A DNA stretch of 40,699 bases from Hymenobacter rubidus (GTDB lineage Bacteria; Bacteroidota; Bacteroidia; Cytophagales; Hymenobacteraceae), in assembly GCF_016734815.1 (NCBI RefSeq), contig NZ_JAERQF010000043.1:1-40699 (forward strand), written 5' to 3'. Below, in pieces: positions 9,758 through 16,388 of this stretch; within the stretch, counting starts at the first letter, position 1, and each line of letters begins with the position of its first letter. Under the pieces are notes generated by a model. That model had not been told where the DNA came from, did not search any database, and saw only the letters and a program-made list of their open reading frames with translations. Position numbers and translations under genes: made by a program.

Positions 9758-10138
9758 ATGAACCTCCCCGCCACCCTGCACTATACCAAGGACCACGAAT
9801 GGATTCGCGTCGAAGGCGATGTTGCCTTCGTCGGCATCACCGACCACGCGCAGAAAGAGCTGGGCGACATCGTGTACGTCGACATCGACACGCTGGATAA
9901 GGACGTGGCCCAACACGACGTATTTGGCACGGTGGAGGCCGTAAAAACGGTGTCGGACCTGTTCAGCCCCATCACCGGCACTGTGCTGGAGGTGAACGCC
10001 AAGCTGGCCGATGCCCCCGAAACCGTCAACTCCGACCCCTACGGCGACGGCTGGATGGTGAAAATTTCCATTGCCAAGCCCGAAGAGCTGCAAGAGCTGC
10101 TGACCGCCGAAGCCTACGGCGAGCTGGTAGGCGCGTAA
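9758..10138 (+). CDS. gcvH: Glycine cleavage system H protein
   Basis: This 126-residue protein is a standard GcvH, the lipoyl carrier that shuttles the aminomethyl group between the P, T and L proteins in glycine breakdown. The N-terminus YTKDHEWIRVEGDVAFVGIT is the family signature. The lipoylation site is Lys63 in VEAVKTVSDL, followed by FSPITGTV. The ATG at 9758 is chosen over an in-frame upstream extension because it gives the canonical MNLPATLHYTKDHEW start and leaves a normal leader behind the candidate promoter at 9711. The P and T proteins are not in this window. The VanZ/M28 fusion gene starts 30 nt downstream and may be cotranscribed. Confidence 0.97.
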   Translation: MNLPATLHYTKDHEWIRVEGDVAFVGITDHAQKELGDIVYVDIDTLDKDVAQHDVFGTVEAVKTVSDLFSPITGTVLEVNAKLADAPETVNSDPYGDGWMVKISIAKPEELQELLTAEAYGELVGA

Positions 10139-10168
10139 TTGTAGCACCTGCTGTAGCTTGTGCGTCGT

Positions 10169-11977
10169 ATGCCGATTCCTTCCCGCACTTCGCCCAGGCT
10201 ACAACAGGTGCCGCTCCGGCCCTACGCCGCCTTGCCCATTGGCTGGGCCGTGGTCGTGCTGGTGCTCACCCTCACCCCCTCCGATGAAATGCCGCGCACG
10301 CCCGTGTGGGAGCTGCTGTCCTTCGACACAGCCGCCCATGCGGGCGTGTTCTTCGTTTTGGCGGCGCTTAGCTGGTTTTCACTGCATCGGCAGCGCCGCT
10401 GGCCCTGGCTGGCCCACCACGCAGTCGCGACCACGTTGGTGGGCAGCGTCCTCTTCGGCGCCCTTATCGAAGTGCTCCAGATGACCATGAAGCTGGGCCG
10501 CCACGGCGAGTGGTCTGACCTGATTAGCGACAGCATCGGAGCCGGCTTAGCCGTGGGCCTGGCTACGGCCTGGGCCGCCCGCCAAGCCCGCCAAAACAAG
10601 TTCTTGGCAGCTGTAGTGTGCTGGCTGGGCCTGATGCTAGCCACTACCACTGCCCAGGCGCAGGACATAGCCCGCGCCCGCCACACCATCGAAACGTTGG
10701 CTTCTGAGAAAATGCACGGCCGCGGCTACGTGCAGCAGGGTGAGCACATTGCGGCCGAATACCTGCGTAAGCGGTTCCGGGAGCTGAAGCTGACGCCATT
10801 GGCGCCGAACTATACCCAGCCGTTTACGCTGGACGTAAACACGTTTCCGGGAAAAATAATGCTGGCCTTTGGCGATTCCGCCATGTGGAGCGGCGGGCGC
10901 CCGCTTTGGCGTGAAGCGCCGTTGCGGCCGGGGCTCGACTACATTGCCGCACCGGCTTCGGCGGGCACCGTTGGCGCCACTCGCTGGGTTCCACTGGTCG
11001 AGTTGCCCGACAGCGCAATACTGGTCAACGCCGGTAGCACGTGGTGGCAATGGGCAAACCGGCAGCCTCGCCACAAGTGGGCCTTGGTGCTGCCCCAACG
11101 CGCGTTACCGTTGCTTGGCGCCCTCCCGCCGCCGCTCCGGCAGCGCCTCGACTCGGTGGCTCGTCTCACCATTGTGCCCAAGCTCACGGCCTCCATCGGT
11201 AGTGAGGTAGCACCCAACGTGCGTTTTGAAGTACTTGCCCAATCGTGGGGCGCCTTTGCCGGTCGCGCTCGGGTGGCAGCACCAATTGCCCATTACCTCG
11301 GCTTCGCTCTCGACGCCCAAGTTCAGCGCAACTACCAAACCCAGAACCTCGCCGCCGTCATTCGCGGCAGCGCCCAGCCTGATTCTTTCCTCGTCGTCTC
11401 GGCCCACTACGACCACCTGGGCACGATGGGCAGGGACGTGTACTTTCCCGGTGGCAACGACAACGCCAGCGGCGTTTCGATGCTGCTGGAGCTGGCCGCG
11501 CACTACGCGCAACCCGCGAACCGCCCGGCTTACTCCGTGGTGTTTCTCCTTTTTGGAGCCGAAGAAGCCGGCCTGGTGGGCTCGCAATACTTTGTGGCGC
11601 ACCCCCTGGTACCGCTCCAAAACATCAAGTTCCTGGTCAACCTCGACCTGCTGGGTACCGGCGAGCAAGGTGCTACCGTGGTGAATGGCAAAGTGTTCGA
11701 AGCACCTTATAAGCGCTTGGTAGCCCTAAACGACGCCCACCACTACCTGCCCGCGCTGGGCGCCCGTGGCAAAGCGGCTAACTCCGACCATTACCCTTTT
11801 TCTGAAGCGGGCGTACCGGCGTTTTTCCTCTACACCCGCGGCGGCAGTACCGCCTACCACGACGTAAACGATAAACCAGCCGCCCTGTCTCTGGCTGGTT
11901 TTGCCGGCGCGTTTGGGCTGGTGCGTGATTTTCTCAACGAAAAAGGCGCTGCGCCCACCCAAAAAAATAGTCGGTAG
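10169..11977 (+). CDS. VanZ-like membrane domain fused to an M28-family metallopeptidase
   Basis: One uninterrupted frame encodes two modules. Residues 1-140 are VanZ-like: several hydrophobic helices with LTLTPSDEMP, DTAAHAGVFFVL and the conserved FGALIEVLQ. Residues 144-165 (KFLAAVVCWLGLMLATTTAQ and following) look like a secretory signal peptide ending AQAQ, which would now act as one more membrane helix. Residues 166-602 are an M28 peptidase with all five expected metal/catalytic positions: H413 in SAHYDHLG, D431 in GNDNASG, E465/E466 in GAEEAGL, D493 in NLDLLG and H541 in SDHYPF. The peptidase should face the periplasm. ATG 10169 is preferred; GTG 10160 would add three residues. VanZ genes often follow gcvH in this phylum. 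Substrate unknown. See the findings for the fusion. Confidence 0.85.
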   Translation: MPIPSRTSPRLQQVPLRPYAALPIGWAVVVLVLTLTPSDEMPRTPVWELLSFDTAAHAGVFFVLAALSWFSLHRQRRWPWLAHHAVATTLVGSVLFGALIEVLQMTMKLGRHGEWSDLISDSIGAGLAVGLATAWAARQARQNKFLAAVVCWLGLMLATTTAQAQDIARARHTIETLASEKMHGRGYVQQGEHIAAEYLRKRFRELKLTPLAPNYTQPFTLDVNTFPGKIMLAFGDSAMWSGGRPLWREAPLRPGLDYIAAPASAGTVGATRWVPLVELPDSAILVNAGSTWWQWANRQPRHKWALVLPQRALPLLGALPPPLRQRLDSVARLTIVPKLTASIGSEVAPNVRFEVLAQSWGAFAGRARVAAPIAHYLGFALDAQVQRNYQTQNLAAVIRGSAQPDSFLVVSAHYDHLGTMGRDVYFPGGNDNASGVSMLLELAAHYAQPANRPAYSVVFLLFGAEEAGLVGSQYFVAHPLVPLQNIKFLVNLDLLGTGEQGATVVNGKVFEAPYKRLVALNDAHHYLPALGARGKAANSDHYPFSEAGVPAFFLYTRGGSTAYHDVNDKPAALSLAGFAGAFGLVRDFLNEKGAAPTQKNSR

Positions 11978-12009
11978 CCGAACCTGCGTTCAACTACCGA
12001 CCTTATTTC
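11970..12009 (+). terminator. Hairpin after the VanZ/M28 gene
   Basis: GTCGGTAG (11970-11977, including the stop codon) pairs with CTACCGAC (11994-12001). An A-run precedes the left arm and CTTATTTCT follows the right arm. This is consistent with a modest intrinsic terminator. Confidence 0.45.
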
Positions 12010-12010
12010 T

Positions 12011-12058
12011 AACAGCTAACAGCTAACAGCTAACAGCTAACAGCTAACAGCTAACAGC
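12011..12058. repeat. AACAGCT heptanucleotide tandem array, 6.9 copies
   Basis: Six perfect AACAGCT units plus a 6-nt partial seventh fill the space between the convergent VanZ/M28 gene and the next gene, ending one base before that gene's stop codon. The unit is the same as in the degenerate heptads at 1914-2072. Confidence 0.95.
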
Positions 12059-12595
12059 CTAGCCTTTGGCTTTCAGCGAAAGCATGATTTGCTTGGCAAT
12101 GGGCTCCCACTCGGGTTTCTGGCGGTCGGCGCAGTTGAAGGTGCAAATCATCAGCTTGCCTTCTACGTCGGTGAAGAAAATGAGTGTGTATACCTCGTGG
12201 CCCATTTCGGGCTTCATGAATTCGAGGTAGCCCACCTTGCGGTTGTTGATGTTTTTCACGCCATCGCCAAACCAGGTAGCCTCTTTGTACTGCTTGTGGT
12301 AGGTCTTGCCGAACGAAGCAGAGTAGATGTCCACCATGTCCTGGTCGGCGTCGTTGTCCGAGTAGTTGAAAGCGAGGCTGATGAGGTTGTTGTTGGTGAA
12401 AATAACGCTGGGGCGGCTTTGGGACTTGGCGTAGGCAAAATCCATCTGCTGCTCGGTCATCACCTCAAATCCTTTGGGAATGAGGATTTCGACCCGCTCA
12501 CTTAGGACGCGTTTTTTTACCAACTCAATTTCAGATGCAGGGCGTGCGGAGGTTAATAGCAACCCCAGAATACAGAGTAAAAATGTAATTTTCAT
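12059..12595 (-). CDS. Small secreted protein of unknown function
   Basis: The 178-residue product begins MKITFLLCILGLLLTSARP, a clear signal peptide, so it is exported to the periplasm or beyond. The mature part mixes alpha and beta (KKRVLSERVEILIPKGFEVM, SVIFTNNNLISLAFNYSDND, VYTLIFFTDVEGKLMICTFN), ending in a helix (WEPIAKQIMLSLKAKG). The pattern (a charged strand, IPKGFE, a late 'EGKLM' strand and a terminal helix) recalls PsbP/DcrB-like small domains, but that is a low-confidence resemblance. The ATG at 12595 is preferred over an upstream extension, which would add 47 AT-rich, non-secretory residues. It converges with the VanZ/M28 gene and is transcribed in the same direction as yicC, 340 nt apart. 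Confidence 0.75.
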   Translation of the reverse strand: MKITFLLCILGLLLTSARPASEIELVKKRVLSERVEILIPKGFEVMTEQQMDFAYAKSQSRPSVIFTNNNLISLAFNYSDNDADQDMVDIYSASFGKTYHKQYKEATWFGDGVKNINNRKVGYLEFMKPEMGHEVYTLIFFTDVEGKLMICTFNCADRQKPEWEPIAKQIMLSLKAKG

Positions 12596-12934
12596 ACTAA
12601 TTGGCGATAAGTGGTGAGTAGCTAAATCGTATTCGGGCACCCAAGTTAGATACAATAACCAAATATCCAACTTTGAGTTCTCAAATATCGTTTGTTTTTT
12701 CGGGAGTACGAGGATATTTGATTTTGGATTTACCAATAACAGCCTAGTATTCTAGTGGTTGTCTATGGGCCAACTTGCAGGCGAAACAAAGTCCGAACTA
12801 AGCGCCAGTGGCAATTCAGTGCCAATTGCGTTGCAAGATTTACACGTATAATCCTATCAAATGAGATTTTCGGTCAACACAATTGTTTCCTCGATGAACA
12901 GCATCATACCCTACTTGTCGCGCCAACCGAATTG
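12596..12934. other. AT-rich intergenic stretch
   Basis: This 339-nt gap is visibly richer in A+T than the flanking genes. GATATTTG-like boxes occur at 12659-12666 and 12681-12690 (minus strand) and 12712-12719 (plus strand), which may be promoter fragments. The only open frame (12755-12952, 65 codons) runs into the yicC 3' end, is rich in R/Q/N without recognisable motifs, and is not called as a gene. Confidence 0.5.
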
Positions 12935-13831
12935 CTAGAGAATGTTGTTTAACTGCTCTTTTATCTTCTCCAATTCTTCCTTCATGCCCACCACTAGGTG
13001 CTGCACGGTGGCGTCGTTGGCCTTAGAGCCGATGGTGTTGATTTCGCGGCCGATTTCCTGGGCCAGAAAGCCGAGCTTTTTGCCCACGGCCTCGTCGGGC
13101 TGGTGCACGGCCTGTTCAAAATAGGCCAGATGGGCCGCCAGGCGCACTTTCTCCTCGGCAATGTCCAGCTTTTCGATGTAGTACAGCACTTCCTGCTCGA
13201 AGCGGGTGGCGTTGAACTGCTCGTGGCTGGTGAGCTCGGCCAGGTGGCCGGCCAGGCGCTGGCGCACGTGTTCGATGCGAGCGGGGTCGTGCAGTTCCAC
13301 GGAGGCAAGCTGCTGGCGGATGGTGGCTATGTAGCCCAGAATTTCGGTGCTGAGGGTCTGGCCCTCGTCGTGGCGGAACTGCTGCATGGCGGCCAACGCT
13401 TCGGTCAGCAACGGTTGCAGCTCGGACCAGGCTATTTCCTCGGCGGTGGGCTCGGCATCGCGCAGCTCGGTGGCGCTGGGGATGACGCCGGGCAGGCGCA
13501 GGGCGGCCATGAAGGTTTCTTCGCCGGCGGTCACGCCCAGGCTTTCGGCCACGGTTTTCAGTTCCTGAAAAGCGGCAATGAGGGCCTCCTTGTTGAGCGT
13601 GGCGGCGCGGGCAGCAGCTGGCCGCACAAATTCCAGATTGAGGTTGACTTTGCCGCGTAGCAAAGCTTTTGCTACCGCGTTGCGGATTTCCAGCTCGTGG
13701 GGCATCAGGAAGCGGGGCAGGCGCAGGGTGAGGTCCAGGGTTTTGGAATTGACGGAACGCAGCTCGATGGTGGCGGTGTACGTGTCGGTTTCGCGATGGG
13801 CCTGGCCGAAGCCGGTCATGGAGAGAAGCAT
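12935..13831 (-). CDS. yicC: YicC family endoribonuclease-like protein
   Basis: The 298-residue protein starts MLLSMTGFGQA, the YicC family hallmark, followed by a typical N-domain (SVNSKTLDLTLRLPRFL, ELEIRNAVAKALLRGKVNL). The C-terminal DUF1732-type domain ends RFEQEVLYYIEKLDIAEEK, KLGFLAQEIGREINTIGSKA and EELEKIKEQLNNIL. E. coli YicC has been reported to act as an RNase on small RNAs; this protein is assigned by family. An in-frame open extension upstream (to about 14473) overlaps the divergent TonB gene in antisense and lacks family sequence, so ATG 13831 is the start. A -7-like box lies 27 nt upstream. Confidence 0.93.
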   Translation of the reverse strand: MLLSMTGFGQAHRETDTYTATIELRSVNSKTLDLTLRLPRFLMPHELEIRNAVAKALLRGKVNLNLEFVRPAAARAATLNKEALIAAFQELKTVAESLGVTAGEETFMAALRLPGVIPSATELRDAEPTAEEIAWSELQPLLTEALAAMQQFRHDEGQTLSTEILGYIATIRQQLASVELHDPARIEHVRQRLAGHLAELTSHEQFNATRFEQEVLYYIEKLDIAEEKVRLAAHLAYFEQAVHQPDEAVGKKLGFLAQEIGREINTIGSKANDATVQHLVVGMKEELEKIKEQLNNIL

Positions 13832-13857
13832 AGGGGGAAATGAGCTGATTGAGGCTG

Positions 13858-13865
13858 CAAAGGAA
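13858..13865 (-). promoter_or_regulatory. Candidate -7 box for yicC
   Basis: Read on the minus strand the box is TTCCTTTG, one base from TAnnTTTG. It leaves a leader of about 20-25 nt to the ATG, the same spacing as other boxes in the window. Confidence 0.3.
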
Positions 13866-14011
13866 CTACCCAAACTTCTGGCTTGCGAGGCTACGTAGCT
13901 GTACCGGAGCAGCCCAGGTCTGGAATAGCAGCGGCGGAGCCATAGCCGCAGATAATGAAAACGTGACGAAAGGGTAATTGACGGGCTTATCCAGGCACTG
14001 ACTGCGGCCAA

Positions 14012-14019
14012 TAGCTTTG
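14012..14019 (+). promoter_or_regulatory. Candidate -7 box for the TonB-domain gene
   Basis: TAGCTTTG matches TAnnTTTG exactly, 34 nt before the GTG start at 14054. The rest of the 222-nt divergent gap shows no other clear element. Confidence 0.4.
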
Positions 14020-14053
14020 CCGGAGCAATTACTATAGCCTTACGTGTATAGCC

Positions 14054-14509
14054 GTGAATACAACACAAAAAATGGCCATAGCCGGCAGCATACTGCTCGC
14101 TACGGCCACTGCCGGGCATGCCCAGATGGCTAGCCGCACAGCCGTTCCGGTGGCCGCCGCCACTGTTGCGGCCGCCACGCCGGTCGCCCCGGAAGTGCTC
14201 ACTTACGCCGATGAAATGCCGGCCTATCCTGGCGGCGACGCGGCCATGCACCAGTTCCTGGCCAAGAAAATCAACTACCCCGCCGAGGCTAACCAGCAGA
14301 ACCTCTCCGGCACGGTGTACGTGCGCTTTGTGGTGGACGAGCAGGGCCGCATCCGCGACGCGGAAGTAGCCAAGGGCTGCGGCCATGGCTTCGATGAAGA
14401 GGCCTTGCGCGTGGTGCGCCTCATGCCGTGGTGGACGGCTGGCCGCGTGGCAGGCCAGCCTGTGCGGGTGCAACGCACGCTGCCGATTATCTTCCGGCTG
14501 AGCCGGTAG
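14054..14509 (+). CDS. Secreted protein with TonB C-terminal domain
   Basis: The 151-residue protein has a signal peptide (MNTTQKMAIAGSILLATATA, cleavage probably after GHAQ), a short alanine/valine-rich linker, and a TonB_C domain at about residues 60-150: INYPAEANQQNLSGTVYVRF, VVDEQGRIRDAEV, DEEALRVVRLMPWW and a final strand LPIIFRLSR. TonB C-domains touch the plug of outer-membrane receptors and pass on energy from ExbB/ExbD. This copy is short, with no long Pro-rich spacer or strong membrane anchor, so it may be a stand-alone periplasmic accessory rather than a full energy transducer. The start is GTG; the next ATG (14072) would drop the only N-terminal lysine. The Bacteroidota sprA neighbourhood often carries a tonB gene, and here two receptors follow within 6 kb. 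ExbB/ExbD are not in the window. Confidence 0.85.
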   Translation: MNTTQKMAIAGSILLATATAGHAQMASRTAVPVAAATVAAATPVAPEVLTYADEMPAYPGGDAAMHQFLAKKINYPAEANQQNLSGTVYVRFVVDEQGRIRDAEVAKGCGHGFDEEALRVVRLMPWWTAGRVAGQPVRVQRTLPIIFRLSR

Positions 14510-14534
14510 ATTTTGAGCTGAGTCGAGTTAAGTT

Positions 14535-14659
14535 GCCTGTCATTCTGAGCGTGCGAAGGACCTTCTCACGTTCATGCCGATTAGAATTACTGCTAAACGT
14601 GCAGGTGTGAGAAGGTCCTTCGTCTCTGCTTGATGCGCAGAATGCTCAGGATGACAGGC
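14535..14659. repeat. Family B palindromic repeat, one arm interrupted
   Basis: The left arm (14535-14570) carries GCCTGTCATTCTGAGC and CGAAGGACCTTCTCACG. The right arm carries the reverse complement (GTGTGAGAAGGTCCTTCG ... GCTCAGGATGACAGGC, to 14659) but has about 20 extra nt between its two halves (around 14622-14643). It sits between the convergent TonB-domain gene and the lipoprotein gene. Confidence 0.85.
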
Positions 14660-14689
14660 GATTTGGATTTCTGAACAGCGTGAGAAAAC

Positions 14690-14722
14690 AAAAAAGGCTC
14701 TCCGAAGCGGGGAGCCTTTTTT
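14690..14722. terminator. Bidirectional intrinsic terminator
   Basis: A six-A run, a GC-rich stem (GGCTCTCCG / CGGGGAGCC, loop AAG, one wobble) and a six-T run make a classical hairpin that works on both strands. It lies between the convergent TonB-domain gene and the lipoprotein gene (stop at 14744). Confidence 0.9.
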
Positions 14723-14743
14723 GCGTGGTAGACAGTCAAATGA

Positions 14744-16261
14744 TTAGTAGTCGGTATTCTGCGGGTCGAAGTTGGTCCAGCCGGTGGCCCAGTTGTCGGT
14801 GCTTTGGCCCGAGCCGCTGAAGGCGCCGATGTAAGCCACCTTCGTGAAGAAGCTGTCCGAAACCTTGCTGTCGGTGAAGGCCGGCGATACCACCGGGTTG
14901 GTGTTGGTGGCCGATGTCCAGACGATGGGGGACGTGGTGAGGGGCAGGAAGCTGGGAGCCGTGAGGCTGAAGGGATTCAGCAGGCGTACCTCATCGGAAT
15001 TGGTGTAGCGCTTGTTCACGTTGCTGGTTTTGTAGAGCCAGCTCAGCGGGCCCACGGCCGTGCCGAAGCTGCTGCTGTCGGAGCTCATGGCCGAGGTAGG
15101 CGTGAGCGAACCCGCACCACCGGCCGGGCCGATGTAGATGATGTTTTTCTGGTTGCGGGTAGCTGCGGTGCCGGCCGCCATGCCGGCAATAATGTTATTC
15201 TGGAAGCGCAGGTCATTGTTGGCTACGTTGACGGCCGTCTTGGCGTGGTCAACCAGGATGCCGGCCGGATAGCCAAGAATCACCGAGTTCATGATGCTCT
15301 GGGCCGAGTTGCGGCGGATGTGCGCCGCGGCCACGTACTGCGAGCTGATGCCGCCCACGTTGTTAATGTTATTGAGCGGTCCAATCACGGTCACGTTCGA
15401 GAACACGGCGCTGGTTTTGGGCAGGTTGTCGGAAGCGTTGGCGTCGTTGTCGCTTTCAAAAGCCTTCGAGCCCGACTGGTCGGCCTGCAGCGGGTCGCGG
15501 AGCGACACGGCAAACTGCACCTTGCCCGAGAAACCGTTGTCGGTGTCGAAGTCGTCGTCGTAGCCGCGGTGGGCAATGAGGTACTTGGCGTTCACGGTGC
15601 CACCAAACCACTCGTAAGAGTCATCGCCGGAGTAGGAAACCTGGAGGTGGTCGAGGGTAGTGCCCGAGCCCACGCCGCAGAGGGTCAGGCCGTTGATTTC
15701 GTTATTGGGGGAGAAGGCGATGCCGCCAAACTCGATGCGCACATACTGCAGGGTGCCGGAGTTGTCGGCCGCGTCGGTGCCGCCGTAGGTGGTGGTGGGG
15801 CCGCCTTCCACCACGGGTTTCACGCCGTTCACGATGCTGTTCACCGGCGCGTTGCCGCAGAGAATCACGCCGCCCCAGTCGCCGTAGTTGCGGCTGCCCT
15901 TGGGCTGGTTGGAAGTGAAAATAATGGGCTTGGCGGCGGTTCCGGCGGCAATCAGCTTGGCGCCGGGCTCCACGATGAGCGAGCCCTTGGAGTCCTTATC
16001 ACCCTTGATGACGGTGCCGGGCTCGATGGTGAGCGTAGCACCGGAACGCACGTACACGTAGCCTTTCAGCAGGTACTTGTTGCTGGCCGTCCAGGTGGTG
16101 CTGGTTTTCACTTCGGTCACTTCCACGGTCTGGCCAGTGGTCGTGGTCGTCGTATCCGGTGTGGCGGTGGTGGCATCGTCTTTTTTGCAAGCCGCCAGGC
16201 TCAGCGAAAACAGGGCGGCGGCGAGCAGAGTACGCTGACGAAACGGGTTGAGAACTTGCAT
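14744..16261 (-). CDS. Surface lipoprotein, right-handed beta-helix type
   Basis: The 505-residue protein has a lipoprotein signal (LLAAALFSLSLAAC, lipid-modified Cys25). CKKDD directly after the cysteine resembles the Lys-Asp/Glu lipoprotein export signal of Bacteroidota, suggesting the outer face of the outer membrane. After a Thr-rich linker, residues 50-420 form beta-solenoid-like repeats (YVRSGATLTIEPGTVIKGD, GSLIVEPGAKLIAAG, LQYVRIEFGG, LTLCGVGSGTTLDHLQVSYS, MNSVILGYPAGILVD). The C-terminus TDNWATGWTNFDPQNTDY is characteristic of this protein class. It follows a TonB-dependent receptor on the same strand 123 nt upstream, so the two are probably a unit in which the lipoprotein helps capture ligand. 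It is not SusD-like. Ligand unknown. Confidence 0.8.
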   Translation of the reverse strand: MQVLNPFRQRTLLAAALFSLSLAACKKDDATTATPDTTTTTTGQTVEVTEVKTSTTWTASNKYLLKGYVYVRSGATLTIEPGTVIKGDKDSKGSLIVEPGAKLIAAGTAAKPIIFTSNQPKGSRNYGDWGGVILCGNAPVNSIVNGVKPVVEGGPTTTYGGTDAADNSGTLQYVRIEFGGIAFSPNNEINGLTLCGVGSGTTLDHLQVSYSGDDSYEWFGGTVNAKYLIAHRGYDDDFDTDNGFSGKVQFAVSLRDPLQADQSGSKAFESDNDANASDNLPKTSAVFSNVTVIGPLNNINNVGGISSQYVAAAHIRRNSAQSIMNSVILGYPAGILVDHAKTAVNVANNDLRFQNNIIAGMAAGTAATRNQKNIIYIGPAGGAGSLTPTSAMSSDSSSFGTAVGPLSWLYKTSNVNKRYTNSDEVRLLNPFSLTAPSFLPLTTSPIVWTSATNTNPVVSPAFTDSKVSDSFFTKVAYIGAFSGSGQSTDNWATGWTNFDPQNTDY

Positions 16262-16301
16262 GGTATGCTAAGAATTAGTTGGTGAGGGGTTGAGAGGAGA
16301 G

Positions 16302-16388
16302 GTAGGGGCGGGGCCTGCCCCCGCCCGTCGTTGGACGGAATCGTTGGTCTGGCCCAAACGTCTGGGCGGGGGCAGGCCCCGCCCCTAC
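16302..16388. repeat. GC-rich 25-bp perfect palindrome (family C)
   Basis: 16302-16326 and 16364-16388 are perfect inverted copies (GTAGGGGCGGGG...CCCCCGCCC), separated by 37 nt. The right arm contains the TAG stop codon of the upstream receptor (16385-16387), so the repeat lies between receptor and lipoprotein in the presumed operon. There is no T-tract, so it is not a standard terminator, but the mRNA hairpin could protect or attenuate the transcript. Confidence 0.9.

Noticed and set aside
12011..12058. Possible CRISPR array
   Set aside because: Uninterrupted 7-nt units with no spacers; no cas genes in the window.
12755..12952. Small ORF of 65 codons in the AT-rich gap
   Set aside because: No motif, no promoter box at the right distance, and it overlaps the end of yicC.
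14744..16261. SusD-like protein next to the receptor
   Set aside because: No TPR-like helical sequence; the protein is dominated by beta-solenoid repeats.
16302..16388. Intrinsic terminator for the receptor gene
   Set aside because: A strong hairpin but no T-tract on either strand, and a 37-nt loop; it fits a dispersed repeat better.
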